Assembly: GCA_001516065.1 (NCBI GenBank) | Contig: LOEV01000058.1 | Span: 1-40,755 of the forward strand | Reading direction: 5' to 3' | Length of the DNA stretch: 40,755 nucleotides | Source of the DNA: Alphaproteobacteria bacterium BRH_c36 | GTDB lineage: Bacteria > Pseudomonadota > Alphaproteobacteria > Rhizobiales > Hyphomicrobiaceae | Shown here: piece after piece, positions 31,904 through 40,755 of the stretch | Layout: every line of letters begins with the position of its first letter | Position numbering within the stretch: the stretch's first letter is position 1 | Program-made: the position numbers and the translations under genes | Notes under the pieces: model-generated | Databases searched by the model: none | What the model was told of the DNA's origin: nothing | Seen by the model: the letters and a program-made list of their open reading frames with translations, nothing else

Positions 31904-34462
31904 ATGGGCAAAGTGGTCGAGATTTCCGGTGATGCCAAAAGATCGGTTGAAGCCGTGAAACAAGCGGCTCAACCTGGCGTTACGCATATCGATCTGGTTG
32001 TTGGAGGCATGACCTGCAGGCATTGTCCGCCAAAGGTCGAAAAGACAATTCAGGATATCAAGGGCGTTAAGGCGGCGCAGGTGAATTCGTCGACCGGGAC
32101 TGCACGTATCGACTACGACCCGAATGAAACGTCGGCCAGCCAGTTGGCGGGCGCGATCCGTTCGGCCGGTTATAGCCCAGGCACTGCGAAAACCCGTTTT
32201 CTGATCAAGAACATGCACTGCTCTTCGTGCGTTGTTCGCATCGAAACTGCTCTTCAAATGACACCTGGCGTCGTATCAGCGCGCGCCAATCTCGGGCCAA
32301 ATGCTGTCGACGTGGAGTACCAACCCGCAGTCGTGGATTTCGATGGTATTCGTCGCGCGATCGAGTCGGCTGGCCACAAGATTATAGAGCCCGAACCATC
32401 GCAGATTAAAGCTGCGGTCGAAGACGACGTCGACCCCGAAGAGGCTGCGCGGGAGGAGGAATACCGTGGCTTGATGCGGAAATTCTGGTTCGCAGCCGCC
32501 GTCTCCGTCCCTGTCATGGCGCTAAGCTATCCTGACTTGATCCCAGGCCTTCGCGACTGGATGCCGATGGGTAGCGAAACCCGGCGGATCGTTTGGGCAC
32601 TTCTCGGCGTTCTCACGTTCCCGGTTCTTGTCTGGTCGGGATCGCAGTTCTTTACGGGCATGTGGGATGGGCTGAAGCATCGTTCTGCGAATATGCATAC
32701 GTTGATTGCCCTCGGCGTGACGGCCGCGTTCCTCTATTCGGTGGTGGCAGTCGCGTATCCAGGCATGTTCCCGAAGATCGAACTTGCCGAGGTTTTCTGG
32801 GACGTTACGACTGTCGTCATCGCGCTGGTCGTCCTGGGCCTGGCTCTTGAACTTAAGGCGAAGGGACGGACCTCGGAGGCGATCAAGAAGCTGATGGGGC
32901 TGCAGGCCAAGACGGCCAGGGTCATCCGCGACGGTAAGGAGATCGAACTGCCCGTCGAAGAGGTCATCGCCGGCGATATCGTCCAAGTGCGTCCGGGCGA
33001 GAAAATCCCTGTCGACGGTGTGTTGACTGACGGTTCGAGCGCGGTCGACGAATCCATGATCACGGGCGAATCCATTCCGATCGAAAAGCAGGTCGGTGAC
33101 GAAGCGATCGGCGGCACGCTCAACAAAACAGGAAGCTTCAAGTTTCGCGCCACCAGGGTCGGCAAGGATACCGCACTCGCAAGCATCATACGCATGGTCA
33201 AGGACGCCCAAGGGTCCAAGGCGCCGATCCAGCGTGTTGTGGACCTCGTGTCTGGCTACTTCGTCCCGACCGTGATGATCCTCGGCGTTCTCGCCTTTGT
33301 CGCCTGGTACCTTTTCGGTCCAGAACCACGCATCGTTTATGCCACGATTGTCCTGGTCACGACTCTCATCATTGCCTGCCCCTGCGCGCTAGGTTTGGCG
33401 ACACCCACCTCTCTCACCGTTGGAATTGGTAAGGGCGCCGAAAACGGCATCTTGATCCGCTCCGGCGATGCGCTTCAAACCTCTGAAAAACTCAATTCCC
33501 TCATTTTGGACAAGACGGGGACAATCACGCGCGGCGAGCCAGCCTTGACCGACGTCGTGCCCAATGGCGGTTTTGATGAGGCCGAGGTCTTGCGATTGGC
33601 CGCCTCTCTCGAGCGCGGTTCAGAGCACCCCTTGGGTGAGGCGATTGTAAACGGCGCACAAGAGCGCCAGATCGAGCTAACTGACGCCAAGAAGTTCTCG
33701 GCCATTCCAGGTCATGGCGTTCGCGGCCTCATCGATGGCAAGGAAGTCCTTCTCGGCAATGCCAAGCTTATGCGCGACCGTGGCATAACCATTGAGGAAC
33801 TCAATACAAACTGGGAGCGGCTTGCCGGCGAAGGCAAGACCCCGATGTACATCGCTGTTGACGGCAAATCCGCCGGACTCGTGGCAGTGGCTGATACGGT
33901 CAAGCCTGACTCAAAAGAGGCTATCAAGCTCCTCAAGGGCATGGGCATCGAAGTCATCATGCTCACGGGCGACAACCAGCGGACCGCCGATGCGATTGCA
34001 CGCGAAGTTGGCGTCGATCGTGTGCTGGCGGAAGTGCTTCCTGATGAAAAAGCCCACGAGGTTCAAAAACTTCAACTCGAGGGCAAGAAAGTCGGCATGG
34101 TGGGCGATGGGATCAACGATGCTCCCGCGCTCGCCCAGGCCGACGTTGGCTTCGCCATCGGCACCGGAACAGACGTGGCGATCGAGGCCAGCGATGTGAC
34201 CCTGATCAAGGGCTCGCTAATAGGTGTCGTGACGGCGATTGAAATCAGCCGCGCCACCATGACGAACGTTCGCCAGAACCTGGTTGGTGCCTTCGGATAC
34301 AACGCGGCCGGTCTGCCGGTGGCAATGGGCCTTCTCTATCCATTCTTTGGTTTGCTTCTCTCACCGTTGGTCGCAGCGGCTGCCATGGCCTTCAGCTCCG
34401 TCACCGTGGTCACCAATGCCAACCGCCTGCGCTACTTTGAACCTAAGAGGTCTGTAAAATGA
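31904..34462 (+). CDS. copA: Copper-exporting P1B-type ATPase
   Basis: 852 residues. Two N-terminal metal domains carry GMTCRHC (Cys38, Cys41) and MHCSSC (Cys106, Cys109). The membrane part includes the CPC transport motif (492-494), the DKTGT phosphorylation site (536-540), SEHPLG (HP motif 575-576) and GDGIND (734-739), and the C-terminus has [15 protein letters not shown] with the SS of Cu+ pumps. It expels Cu+ from the cytoplasm. The chosen ATG at 31904 has AGGG nine bases upstream; an ATG at 31895 is possible. It overlaps the next gene (ATGA). Confidence 0.93.
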   Translation: MGKVVEISGDAKRSVEAVKQAAQPGVTHIDLVVGGMTCRHCPPKVEKTIQDIKGVKAAQVNSSTGTARIDYDPNETSASQLAGAIRSAGYSPGTAKTRFLIKNMHCSSCVVRIETALQMTPGVVSARANLGPNAVDVEYQPAVVDFDGIRRAIESAGHKIIEPEPSQIKAAVEDDVDPEEAAREEEYRGLMRKFWFAAAVSVPVMALSYPDLIPGLRDWMPMGSETRRIVWALLGVLTFPVLVWSGSQFFTGMWDGLKHRSANMHTLIALGVTAAFLYSVVAVAYPGMFPKIELAEVFWDVTTVVIALVVLGLALELKAKGRTSEAIKKLMGLQAKTARVIRDGKEIELPVEEVIAGDIVQVRPGEKIPVDGVLTDGSSAVDESMITGESIPIEKQVGDEAIGGTLNKTGSFKFRATRVGKDTALASIIRMVKDAQGSKAPIQRVVDLVSGYFVPTVMILGVLAFVAWYLFGPEPRIVYATIVLVTTLIIACPCALGLATPTSLTVGIGKGAENGILIRSGDALQTSEKLNSLILDKTGTITRGEPALTDVVPNGGFDEAEVLRLAASLERGSEHPLGEAIVNGAQERQIELTDAKKFSAIPGHGVRGLIDGKEVLLGNAKLMRDRGITIEELNTNWERLAGEGKTPMYIAVDGKSAGLVAVADTVKPDSKEAIKLLKGMGIEVIMLTGDNQRTADAIAREVGVDRVLAEVLPDEKAHEVQKLQLEGKKVGMVGDGINDAPALAQADVGFAIGTGTDVAIEASDVTLIKGSLIGVVTAIEISRATMTNVRQNLVGAFGYNAAGLPVAMGLLYPFFGLLLSPLVAAAAMAFSSVTVVTNANRLRYFEPKRSVK

Positions 34463-34836
34463 CACCTGATCGTTGGTTGGTCCTGATTGGCGGGCTGTCG
34501 TTGGTTGCCTTCATCGTTTGGTTCTTCTGGATGAACCGCGCCAAAGGTGTGAAAGCCTCCGAAACGTCAAGTGGCCATCAAGAAGTAATGGTCCTAGTTA
34601 AGGGCGGCTATACGCCAGACACAATTATCGTGCGGCATGGCAAGCCGGTACGTCTCAACTTCCGGCGCGAGGAAACGGCTTCGTGTTCCGAGAAAGTCAT
34701 CTTTGCTGACTTCAAGAAGAGCGCGGATCTTCCAACCGGGGAGACCGTGCCCGTTGAATTCCTGCCCGATAAACCTGGCGAATATGAATTCGGCTGCGCC
34801 ATGGGCATGTTCCGCGGCAAGCTGATCGTCGAGTAG
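34459..34836 (+). CDS. Cupredoxin-like membrane-anchored protein
   Basis: 125 residues: a membrane anchor (about 7-25) and a cupredoxin-type domain with [20 protein letters not shown] and [16 protein letters not shown], where a Cys and Met pair near the C-terminus resembles the copper site of cupredoxin_1 proteins. It may receive or deliver copper at the periplasmic face for CopA. The ATGA overlap with copA indicates coupled expression. Confidence 0.8.
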   Translation: MTPDRWLVLIGGLSLVAFIVWFFWMNRAKGVKASETSSGHQEVMVLVKGGYTPDTIIVRHGKPVRLNFRREETASCSEKVIFADFKKSADLPTGETVPVEFLPDKPGEYEFGCAMGMFRGKLIVE

Positions 34837-34845
34837 GAATTGGCG

Positions 34846-35220
34846 ATGTTGACGTCCGCCCTTGAGATGATGGTCACGTGGACGATTCTGGGCCTGGAGT
34901 TCGCTGCACTCCTGACCGTCATCGTGGGCTTTGGCTGGAGTTTGGCGCATTCCATTTCTTCTGGTTCAAAAAGCGTGCAGCACAATGGCTATGAATTGTT
35001 TAGGCGGGATCTGGGTCGCAGCACGCTTATCGCTCTTGAGCTTCTCGTGGCTGCGGACATATTGCGTTCACTCGTCCTTGAATTGTCGCTGCCGAATGTT
35101 TCGGTTCTGGCTGCGCTTGTCGCGATACGCACGTTTTTGAGTTTCTCTATCAACGTCGAACTTTATGGATGTTGGCCCTGGGATAGAACCAAGCTGAAAG
35201 GCGCCGAAAATACAACATAG
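34846..35220 (+). CDS. DUF1622-family membrane protein
   Basis: 124 residues with three membrane helices and the family pattern ELLVAADILRSLVLELSL followed by RTFLSFSINVELYG. The start at 34846 has GGA about seven bases upstream. DUF1622 proteins have no known function. It follows the cupredoxin gene by nine bases in the copper operon. Confidence 0.75.
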   Translation: MLTSALEMMVTWTILGLEFAALLTVIVGFGWSLAHSISSGSKSVQHNGYELFRRDLGRSTLIALELLVAADILRSLVLELSLPNVSVLAALVAIRTFLSFSINVELYGCWPWDRTKLKGAENTT

Positions 35221-35294
35221 TTTGATCAACCGACAGAAAAACTGAAACACACCGCGATGGGAAAAGTTCAGGATTTATCGAGCAGAGGAATGAC

Positions 35295-35540
35295 ATGAGC
35301 GTTCACAGGCATGCAAAAGACAAAGGGTTTTCGTTTGGCGCCTTGTTGAGGTCACCGCTAGGTTTTGTGCTGATGACAATTGCAGCACTCGGCGCCACGA
35401 TTTTAACGTATCTACATTTGCACCATATTCCGCGAGAATATCTTCTCATCGGTGCTCTTTTGGCAGTTTGCGTTGGCGTTCATGGGTTTGCTCACGGTGG
35501 GCGCGGCTCGCATGGCCCCGACCATCGAGACGAAAACTAG
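35295..35540 (+). CDS. Small membrane protein, DUF2933-like
   Basis: 81 residues with two hydrophobic segments and His residues near the loop (LHLHHIPREY) and C-terminus (HGFAHGGRGSHGPDH). Similar small proteins accompany CopA and the ICMT-like gene in heavy-metal clusters, and the DUF2933 label is tentative. GGA lies close to ATG 35295. Confidence 0.55.
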   Translation: MSVHRHAKDKGFSFGALLRSPLGFVLMTIAALGATILTYLHLHHIPREYLLIGALLAVCVGVHGFAHGGRGSHGPDHRDEN

Positions 35541-35552
35541 GGAGCTGGAAAA

Positions 35553-36227
35553 ATGCAAGATCCTTCATCCTCGTACGGTCTTTGGCTTCTGGTTGTTGTA
35601 AACTCGACCATCTTCATTCTCTTTGCGTTCAGCTTCTTCAAGCCTCAGAGCGCGCGGGACTGGCGGTCGTTCGGTGCGTTCAGCGCATTCCTCGTTGCAT
35701 TATTCACGGAAATGTATGGCTTTCCACTCACGATCTTTTTCCTGTCGGGGTGGTTGCAAGAAAACTATCCCAACGTCGATTGGTTCGCTCACGACTCAGG
35801 CCATTTCTTGGAAATGCTGTTCGGCTGGGAGGCCAACCCGCACTTTGGGCCATTCCACATCCTGAGTTTCCTTTTCATTGGGGGAGGCTTCTGGCTCTTG
35901 TCTGACGCTTGGCGCATTCTGTATCAGGCACAAAAAACAGCGACTCTGGCCCAAGACGGACCTTACGCCTATGTGCGCCACCCTCAATACGTCGGCTTCG
36001 TCCTCATTCTGATCGGGTTCCTGTTCCAATGGCCGACCATTCTCACCTTGCTGATGTTTCCCATTCTCCTGGTCATGTACTGGCGTTTGGCGCTGGCCGA
36101 AGAACGCGAGGTGGAGGCGGAACTGGGCGATGTCTACCGGCGCTACGCAGCCCGCGTACCCCGCTTCATTCCACGTCTGCGCGATCTCATCTCGGGCCCG
36201 GGTAAGGCGGGGGAGGGCCAGCTTTGA
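35553..36227 (+). CDS. Isoprenylcysteine carboxyl methyltransferase-like membrane protein
   Basis: 224 residues with about five membrane helices and the ICMT/PEMT signature GPYAYVRHPQYVGFVLILIG followed by AEEREVEAELGDVYRRY. The SAM-binding region of this family is the RHPxY segment. Members methylate a membrane-associated thiol or amine, and bacterial copies often lie in metal-resistance loci. It follows the DUF2933-like gene by 12 bases. The substrate is unknown. Confidence 0.8.
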   Translation: MQDPSSSYGLWLLVVVNSTIFILFAFSFFKPQSARDWRSFGAFSAFLVALFTEMYGFPLTIFFLSGWLQENYPNVDWFAHDSGHFLEMLFGWEANPHFGPFHILSFLFIGGGFWLLSDAWRILYQAQKTATLAQDGPYAYVRHPQYVGFVLILIGFLFQWPTILTLLMFPILLVMYWRLALAEEREVEAELGDVYRRYAARVPRFIPRLRDLISGPGKAGEGQL

Positions 36228-36306
36228 AGAGTTTATCAAACTGATCGCGCATGATGCGGATCCCGGTTGACCGTCCATGCACCGGCGGAGCCTTCGGAGA
36301 CGAACG

Positions 36307-36852
36307 ATGCCCTGTATTCAGAACCTAACGTTCGATGAGATCGAGCTTGGACAAAGCGCGGCGCTGACGCGGACACTTTCGCGGGCCGACATCGATATGT
36401 TCGCTGCTATGTCTGGAGACGTCAATCCGGCTCATATGGATGAAGAATTTGCCAGCAGCGACATCTTTCACAAGTTCATCGCGCATGGGATGTGGGGCGG
36501 CGCGCTGATCTCCGCTGTGCTCGGAACGGAGCTCCCTGGTCCTGGAACGATCTACCTCGGCCAGTCGCTTCGTTTCCTGCGCCCGATATTTCTCGGTGAC
36601 ACGGTCACTGTTCGCGTCACGGTCAGGGGCAAGAACGGAAACAGACACCGTGTGGAACTTGATTGCGAGCTCAAGAACCAAGATGGGAATGTCGTGATCG
36701 AGGGGACCGCTGAGGTTGTCGCACCGACGGAAAAAATTTGTGTTGAACGCCCTACCCTACCGACCGTCGAGGTTCGCAGGGCCGAGACAGAAGTGAAGCC
36801 AAATTCGCCCGACGATCAGCTTCCGGAAGCTTGGCAAAGGGAAGGAGCATGA
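36307..36852 (+). CDS. MaoC-like (R)-enoyl-CoA hydratase, lone domain
   Basis: 181 residues with the hotdog fold and MaoC signature: SGDVNPAHMDEEFA (catalytic Asp and His), AHGMWGGALISAVLG and LPGPGTIYLGQSLRFLRP. It hydrates enoyl-CoA. The sequence and the APTEK linker match the N-terminal half of the fused enoyl-CoA hydratase/phosphate acetyltransferase of alphaproteobacteria. Here the hydratase is separate from the Pta half at 22742. PHB precursor supply is a likely role. Confidence 0.85.
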   Translation: MPCIQNLTFDEIELGQSAALTRTLSRADIDMFAAMSGDVNPAHMDEEFASSDIFHKFIAHGMWGGALISAVLGTELPGPGTIYLGQSLRFLRPIFLGDTVTVRVTVRGKNGNRHRVELDCELKNQDGNVVIEGTAEVVAPTEKICVERPTLPTVEVRRAETEVKPNSPDDQLPEAWQREGA

Positions 36853-36854
36853 CG

Positions 36855-37334
36855 ATGGGCAGTGCGGAAAATCGCGTATCGCGATCCTCGTCCAGCGGCA
36901 AGCTGGGCCGACGCCTTGTTACGTTCCTGGCACGCCACGGCACACCACTTGTGTTCACCGGCGCGTTGGTCTGGGTGCTCTGGTGGGGACATGTGCCAAA
37001 CGTCACGACTGTCGATGAGGCCATGCAGCATGTCTCATGGGTCGGCGTCTTGGCATTGGTCTACGTGGCGCTGCAGGCACGCGCGGTCTTGGCACAGCCA
37101 CGCAGCGGTGTGATGCACTCAGTCATTGAGATTGTGGTCTCCTTGTTACCGCTGTTCGTCGTTGGCTACGCAATGGTCGACTGGCTGCGAGGAGCAAATC
37201 CGCTATCCGTGTTCCAGGTCATTGTGATGGTTCAAGCTGCGCTGGCGAGCCTGATCGATGTTGTAATCTTCACCTGGTTCTCGCTGCGCCTGAACAAGCT
37301 GTCGATTCAATCGATCGCCACTCATACAGGGTGA
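36855..37334 (+). CDS. Hypothetical membrane protein, 159 aa
   Basis: Four hydrophobic segments and a basic N-terminus. The second ATG (36855) is preferred because AGGAG then sits seven bases upstream. It starts two bases after the MaoC stop. No family is recognised; it resembles a small stress-response membrane protein only by size. Confidence 0.6.
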   Translation: MGSAENRVSRSSSSGKLGRRLVTFLARHGTPLVFTGALVWVLWWGHVPNVTTVDEAMQHVSWVGVLALVYVALQARAVLAQPRSGVMHSVIEIVVSLLPLFVVGYAMVDWLRGANPLSVFQVIVMVQAALASLIDVVIFTWFSLRLNKLSIQSIATHTG

Positions 37335-37419
37335 GGCTAGCGGCTTTGTTATCATTAATCGAAATGTCAGGGTCGGCAACCAGGACAAAGAATTTCGGAC
37401 AGATTAGAGGAGGCAGGAA

Positions 37420-37980
37420 ATGAAGAGTAGCGTCGTTCCCTCTCCCTTTTCGGATGACGGCGAGGATGCGAAGAGGCGTGATTTCCTAGTCGTTGCAGGA
37501 AATGCTTTTGCAGCGGTGGGTGCCGCAGCTGTACTTTGGCCCTTTATCGACAGCATGAACCCTTCAGCCGATATGACTGCGCTCGCTTCGACAGAAGTCA
37601 ACCTGGATCCAATCGCGTTGGGGCAACGCATCACGGTCATTTGGCAGGGCAAACCGATCTTTATAGATCACCGCACGTCCGAACAGATTAGCCGCGCAAG
37701 AGCCGACGACACCAACAAAAATCTGATTGATCCAGCAACCGATACGTCCCGCGTTGAGCAGGAGAAGTGGTTGATCGTCATCGGTATCTGCACCCATCTG
37801 GGGTGTGTTCCTTTGGGACAGAAATCCGGGGATCCACTCGGAGACTGGGGCGGCTGGTTCTGCCCCTGCCACGGCTCGCACTACGATACGTCGGGTCGGA
37901 TACGGAAGGGCCCTGCACCTCGCAATCTGGATGTGCCGCCATACACTTTCGTATCGGACAATGTCGTAAGAATCGGCTGA
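37420..37980 (+). CDS. Rieske iron-sulfur protein, cytochrome bc1 type
   Basis: 186 residues with a Tat-like signal ([10 protein letters not shown]) and anchor (about 22-42), then a 2Fe-2S domain with CTHLGC (Cys124, His126, Cys129) and CPCHGSHYD (Cys148, Cys150, His151). It is the Rieske subunit of ubiquinol-cytochrome c reductase, but no cytochrome b or c1 gene is adjacent. It may be an extra copy or serve another complex. GGAGG lies upstream of the ATG. Confidence 0.85.
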   Translation: MKSSVVPSPFSDDGEDAKRRDFLVVAGNAFAAVGAAAVLWPFIDSMNPSADMTALASTEVNLDPIALGQRITVIWQGKPIFIDHRTSEQISRARADDTNKNLIDPATDTSRVEQEKWLIVIGICTHLGCVPLGQKSGDPLGDWGGWFCPCHGSHYDTSGRIRKGPAPRNLDVPPYTFVSDNVVRIG

Positions 37981-38011
37981 GCATCGCTGATGCGAAGAAC
38001 GGTTTCGTAAA

Positions 38012-38180
38012 ATGCACAAGTCGAACCGAGACAAGTCATCGCCGGTTGAAAAACTTCACTACAAAGAAATGTTGCGGGTGCTCGCAATTCGTTTTCCATG
38101 ACCCCAGCCCGAGACAGAGCGTTCTTTGGTTCTGGGCCATGTTCGTCGTATCGTTGTGGTCAATATTGGACGGTCAATGA
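38012..38180 (+). pseudogene. Small frameshifted or split coding region
   Basis: An ATG at 38012 reads 29 codons (MHKSNRDKSSPVEKLHYKEM...) to TGA 38099. The frame that is one base off continues from the same point as HDPSPRQSVLWFWAMFVVS then LWSILDGQ with a good membrane helix, ending at 38180. One extra base in the run TTTTCC would explain it. It may be a broken small membrane-protein gene, a sequencing error or chance. Confidence 0.3.
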
Positions 38181-38204
38181 ACCGTCGAAAGCAAGGAGAG
38201 GTGG

Positions 38205-39380
38205 ATGAGCAGGTCCGTCAAAGCCTGGGATCTGCAACAGGTTTCAGGGGTGTTTATTATTGCGGCAATTGCACTTGGTATGATTGCAGCCAACTCACCC
38301 TTATCCAGCATGTACTGGACCATCCATCACACGCCAATTCAGGTCCAATTCGGTCCATACGGCATTGAAGAGCCGCTCATCAGTTGGATTAACGACGGCC
38401 TCATGGTCTTCTTTTTCTTGCTTGTCGGGCTTGAAATCAAGAGAGAGATATTGGAGGGCCGGTTATCGACACCGGCCAAGGTAGCGCTACCGATATTTTC
38501 GGCAGTGGGTGGAATGCTTTTCCCCGCACTGATCTATGCGAGTCTAACTTGGAACGATGCTATTGCGATCAATGGCTGGGCGATTTCAACCGCAACCGAT
38601 ATCGTCCTTGCATTGGGCATACTGTCCCTCCTCGGGGCCAAGGTGCCGATAAGTCTGAAGGTGTTCTTGACCGCCGTGGCGATATTCGATGACATCGGCG
38701 CTGTTCTGATTATAGGCCTTTTCTACAGCGACGAGCTATCTTCGATCCCGCTACTGATTTCCCTGATTGCAACGGGGACCTTGTTGCTTACCAATTCCTA
38801 CAGGATCGACCGGGTGTGGGTTTACATCGTAGTCGGATCGCTCCTGTGGATCGCAATGCTTAAGGCCGGTGTAGAAGCAGCGCTTGCAGGCGTCATTATT
38901 GCCTTTGCCGTTCCCATGCGAGTTGCAAAACAAGACAACTCTCCGTCACCTGTCCGTATTTTGGAGGAGCGGCTGGAAGTATGGGTGCCGTTTGCAATTG
39001 TCCCGCTCTTTGCTTTCTTCAACGCTGGCGTCAAGATCGAGCCAGGCCTTTTGGCGTCTCTGACAGAACCAATATCGCTTGGAATAATACTGGGACTTGT
39101 TGTTGGAAAGCCTATTGGTATTTTCGGATCTGCTATCGTTGCAGTCCAGTTGGGTTTCGGGCGGCTTCCTTCCGGAGTGAATTGGGGTCAGATGTTCGGC
39201 GTAGCAATGCTGGCAGGAATAGGCTTCACTATGAGTCTGTTCGTAGCGTCTCTTGCGTTTTCCGACGTCAGCGTCATGGCATCGGCCAAGATTGCAGTTC
39301 TTTCGGCCTCCTTCTTCGCTGCTATTTCAGGGCTAACCGTTCTGTACGTGGCCTTGCCTGGGCCAGCGAGAGCCTCATGA
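38205..39380 (+). CDS. nhaA: Na+/H+ antiporter NhaA
   Basis: 391 residues with about 12 membrane segments. The ion site is visible: Asp162-Asp163 in VAIFDDIGAV and Thr131-Asp132 in ISTATDIVLA, aligned with the Asp pair of E. coli NhaA. It expels sodium in exchange for protons and regulates internal pH. GGAGAGGTGG lies just upstream of ATG 38205. It is not obviously part of the copper operon. Confidence 0.92.
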   Translation: MSRSVKAWDLQQVSGVFIIAAIALGMIAANSPLSSMYWTIHHTPIQVQFGPYGIEEPLISWINDGLMVFFFLLVGLEIKREILEGRLSTPAKVALPIFSAVGGMLFPALIYASLTWNDAIAINGWAISTATDIVLALGILSLLGAKVPISLKVFLTAVAIFDDIGAVLIIGLFYSDELSSIPLLISLIATGTLLLTNSYRIDRVWVYIVVGSLLWIAMLKAGVEAALAGVIIAFAVPMRVAKQDNSPSPVRILEERLEVWVPFAIVPLFAFFNAGVKIEPGLLASLTEPISLGIILGLVVGKPIGIFGSAIVAVQLGFGRLPSGVNWGQMFGVAMLAGIGFTMSLFVASLAFSDVSVMASAKIAVLSASFFAAISGLTVLYVALPGPARAS

Positions 39381-39513
39381 GGCCGTCAGATCGGATTAGC
39401 AGCGCAAACCATCAACCATCAACCATCGACCGTCGCCCGAGGGCCGGCAGTGACTGGGAATGTCGTGGCCACGAAATACCATTGACCACCCTTCCATGTC
39501 CAAAGGACTTGAT

Positions 39514-40200
39514 ATGTGCTTTTCCCAAACGGCAAGTTTTGCGGCAGCGACCGTGTTGATCTCTGGCGGGGGCTACGCTGCCTGGAAAGCGCAAGCTATC
39601 AACCTGCGGTATGTCCCGATCGCAATGATGCCGGTCCTTGCGGGTCTCCAGCAGTTCATGGAAGGCCATGTGTGGATGGGGCTCGACCTGGCGGATTCAA
39701 GTATGGTCTGGTGGGGAGCAATGGGGTTCATCCTGTTTTCATGGCTGATGTGGCCAACGTGGATTCCTTTCAGCATGTATGTCCTTGAACCACCGGACAG
39801 CCGCCGAAAGAAAACGCTGTTGGTGTTTGCGCTCGCAGGTCTCGTCTTTGGTCTTCTGTTATATATTCCACACCTGATCAACCCGGACTGGGTCAAGGTT
39901 GCTATCAATAGGCAATCCATTGCATACGAGGATACAATGTTCTTGGACTACGTCATGCCAAGGGAGCTGACCTACATCATATATCTATTTTTGATCATAA
40001 CTCCGCCAATGTTATCGACGTATTTCCATATGAGGCTTTTTGGCGTGACCTTGATTTCTGTCGTTCTGGTTGTCTGGTCATTTCTAAGTTATGCCTACAT
40101 TTCGTTCTTCTGCCTTCTCGCCGGTTTAGGCACAGTTCATATCATCTACATTATCATAAACAATAAATGCAGGCGGGAGTGTCCGGAATTGTTTCGGTAG
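39514..40200 (+). CDS. DUF6629-like membrane protein
   Basis: 228 residues beginning MCFSQTASFAAATVLISGGG, the start typical of DUF6629 proteins, with about six membrane helices. AAAGGA lies about seven bases before ATG 39514; an ATG at 39496 would add six residues. The function is unknown. Confidence 0.7.
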   Translation: MCFSQTASFAAATVLISGGGYAAWKAQAINLRYVPIAMMPVLAGLQQFMEGHVWMGLDLADSSMVWWGAMGFILFSWLMWPTWIPFSMYVLEPPDSRRKKTLLVFALAGLVFGLLLYIPHLINPDWVKVAINRQSIAYEDTMFLDYVMPRELTYIIYLFLIITPPMLSTYFHMRLFGVTLISVVLVVWSFLSYAYISFFCLLAGLGTVHIIYIIINNKCRRECPELFR

Positions 40201-40661
40201 GAATACGGCCCCGTGCTCATGGAGAATACTGACTTTTAGGCTTCAGTTTCGGGCGCTTTGCTTAGAGGCAGCATCTGTTTCCAACGCAGGTTGCGATGTC
40301 ATTGGCGGAAGGATTCGCGACCTCAAACGTCTGAGTTACACAATGGGCACTCTCTTGGGCGAGCCCCTAGCCACCCTTTGCCCTGGGTGACAGATGTTAA
40401 AATTAGAAATAAGGAGAACGGATTTGCGAACTTGGAGTGCTAGATCGAAAGATACTTCAAGGCTGGCACAGTGTTTTCCAGGACTTTCGGCTACTGCGGG
40501 AACGGGATCGTCAGGCTAGCTGCCCACGCCTGCCCAATTCAGCTCGGTTGAACGCAACAAATGATTTTCACTGCTTCCAAATAGCTGGCACCTAATTTCG
40601 GCGATCACGAAGTCATGATAGACTCGCCATAGTAGCGACAAACTTTTTGAGTAAATGATTT
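40201..40661. other. Gene-free stretch before the right-edge gene
   Basis: No supported gene. A GGAG-preceded TTG at 40424 opens only 31 codons without a motif, and I do not call it. No transposon or tRNA sequence is recognised. Confidence 0.4.
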
Positions 40662-40675
40662 TTGATCCAGATCAG
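40662..40675. promoter_or_regulatory. FixK/FNR-type anaerobox near right edge
   Basis: TTGATCCAGATCAG matches TTGAT-N4-ATCAA at nine of ten fixed positions. The centre lies about 45 bases before the start at 40714. Together with the box at 28340 it suggests oxygen-linked control of this region. Confidence 0.6.
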
Positions 40676-40713
40676 AATCCGGATCAAGTCAAAAGTTAAC
40701 AAGGAGAATAAAA

Positions 40714-40755
40714 ATGATGAGATCTTATCTAGCTATTCTCATGCTTGCCGGAGTT
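40714..40755 (+). CDS. N-terminus of a secreted protein (cut by window edge)
   Basis: ATG at 40714 (with a second ATG at 40717) starts MMRSYLAILMLAGV, a signal-peptide-like N-terminus, preceded by AAGGAG at 40701-40706. Only 14 residues are visible, so no product can be named. A FixK-type box lies upstream. Confidence 0.5.
   Translation, partial: MMRSYLAILMLAGV

Noticed and set aside
40424-40519. Small TTG-start frame in the last intergenic region
   Set aside because: It has a ribosome-site-like GGAG but no motif, and its length is within chance.
1-40755. CRISPR arrays, tRNA or rRNA genes
   Set aside because: No regularly spaced repeats and no tRNA or rRNA-like segments were seen on either strand.

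Overview
The window looks like an accessory region of an alphaproteobacterium, most likely a rhizobial-type Hyphomicrobiales. This is inferred from gene content and neighbourhood style: a PhaC / acetate kinase / phosphotransacetylase / FabI block, two FixK/FNR-type anaeroboxes (28340-28353 and 40662-40675), an ArsR-rhodanese regulator and many alphaproteobacterial-style small membrane proteins. No rRNA, tRNA or CRISPR array was seen.

Region 1 (1-2420) is a pile-up of mobile DNA. It holds the start of an IS1380-type transposase running off the left edge, a short gene apparently cut by that element, a membrane protein with a TIR-like middle domain, a resolvase tail and a truncated IS110 transposase.

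Region 2 (2421-11391) is a sulfur-handling and methyl-transfer module. An ArsR-rhodanese regulator is divergent from a dense run: SHOCT peptide, fatty-acid hydroxylase, TVP38-rhodanese fusion, secreted protein, TlpA-like thioredoxin, periplasmic rhodanese, DsrE protein and cysteine desulfurase. After two gaps of about 140 bp come a small membrane protein, two SAM methyltransferases and a nucleoside phosphorylase. Several genes overlap by a few bases, so at least 3207-8344 is probably one operon. The module sits between two 25/27-identical direct repeats (604-630 and 11678-11704), each near resolvase debris.

Region 3 (11392-14160) is a second junk zone: an RHH-like small protein, a dead serine recombinase, an IS3 end, a secreted beta-propeller protein, the C-terminal ghost of a heavy-metal P-type ATPase and a Cys-rich peptide.

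Region 4 (14181-18013) carries cyclopropane fatty acid synthase, a two-TM potassium channel, an EamA transporter and a CBS-BON protein.

Region 5 (18234-31602) is a stress, low-oxygen and metal block. It starts with an ECF sigma factor that has a Cys-rich tail, then YHS, DUF5676, DUF3141, ackA, pta, phaC, three membrane proteins, fabI and a YHS-like protein. A FixK box precedes a His-rich secreted protein; a second Cys-tailed sigma factor, a cytochrome c, a GNAT acetyltransferase and a SHOCT protein follow.

Region 6 (31904-40755) is copper-centred: CopA, a cupredoxin-like protein, DUF1622, a small His-rich membrane protein, an ICMT-like methyltransferase, a MaoC hydratase, a lone Rieske protein, NhaA and a DUF6629 protein. 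It ends with a FixK box before a gene cut by the right edge.

A plausible overall picture is a stress island. The two sigma factors resemble metal-sensing CorE-type (ECF44) factors and could drive the copper genes, while FixK-type regulation would tie the acetyl-phosphate, PHB and redox genes to low oxygen. All function calls are from reading the sequence; no database search was run.
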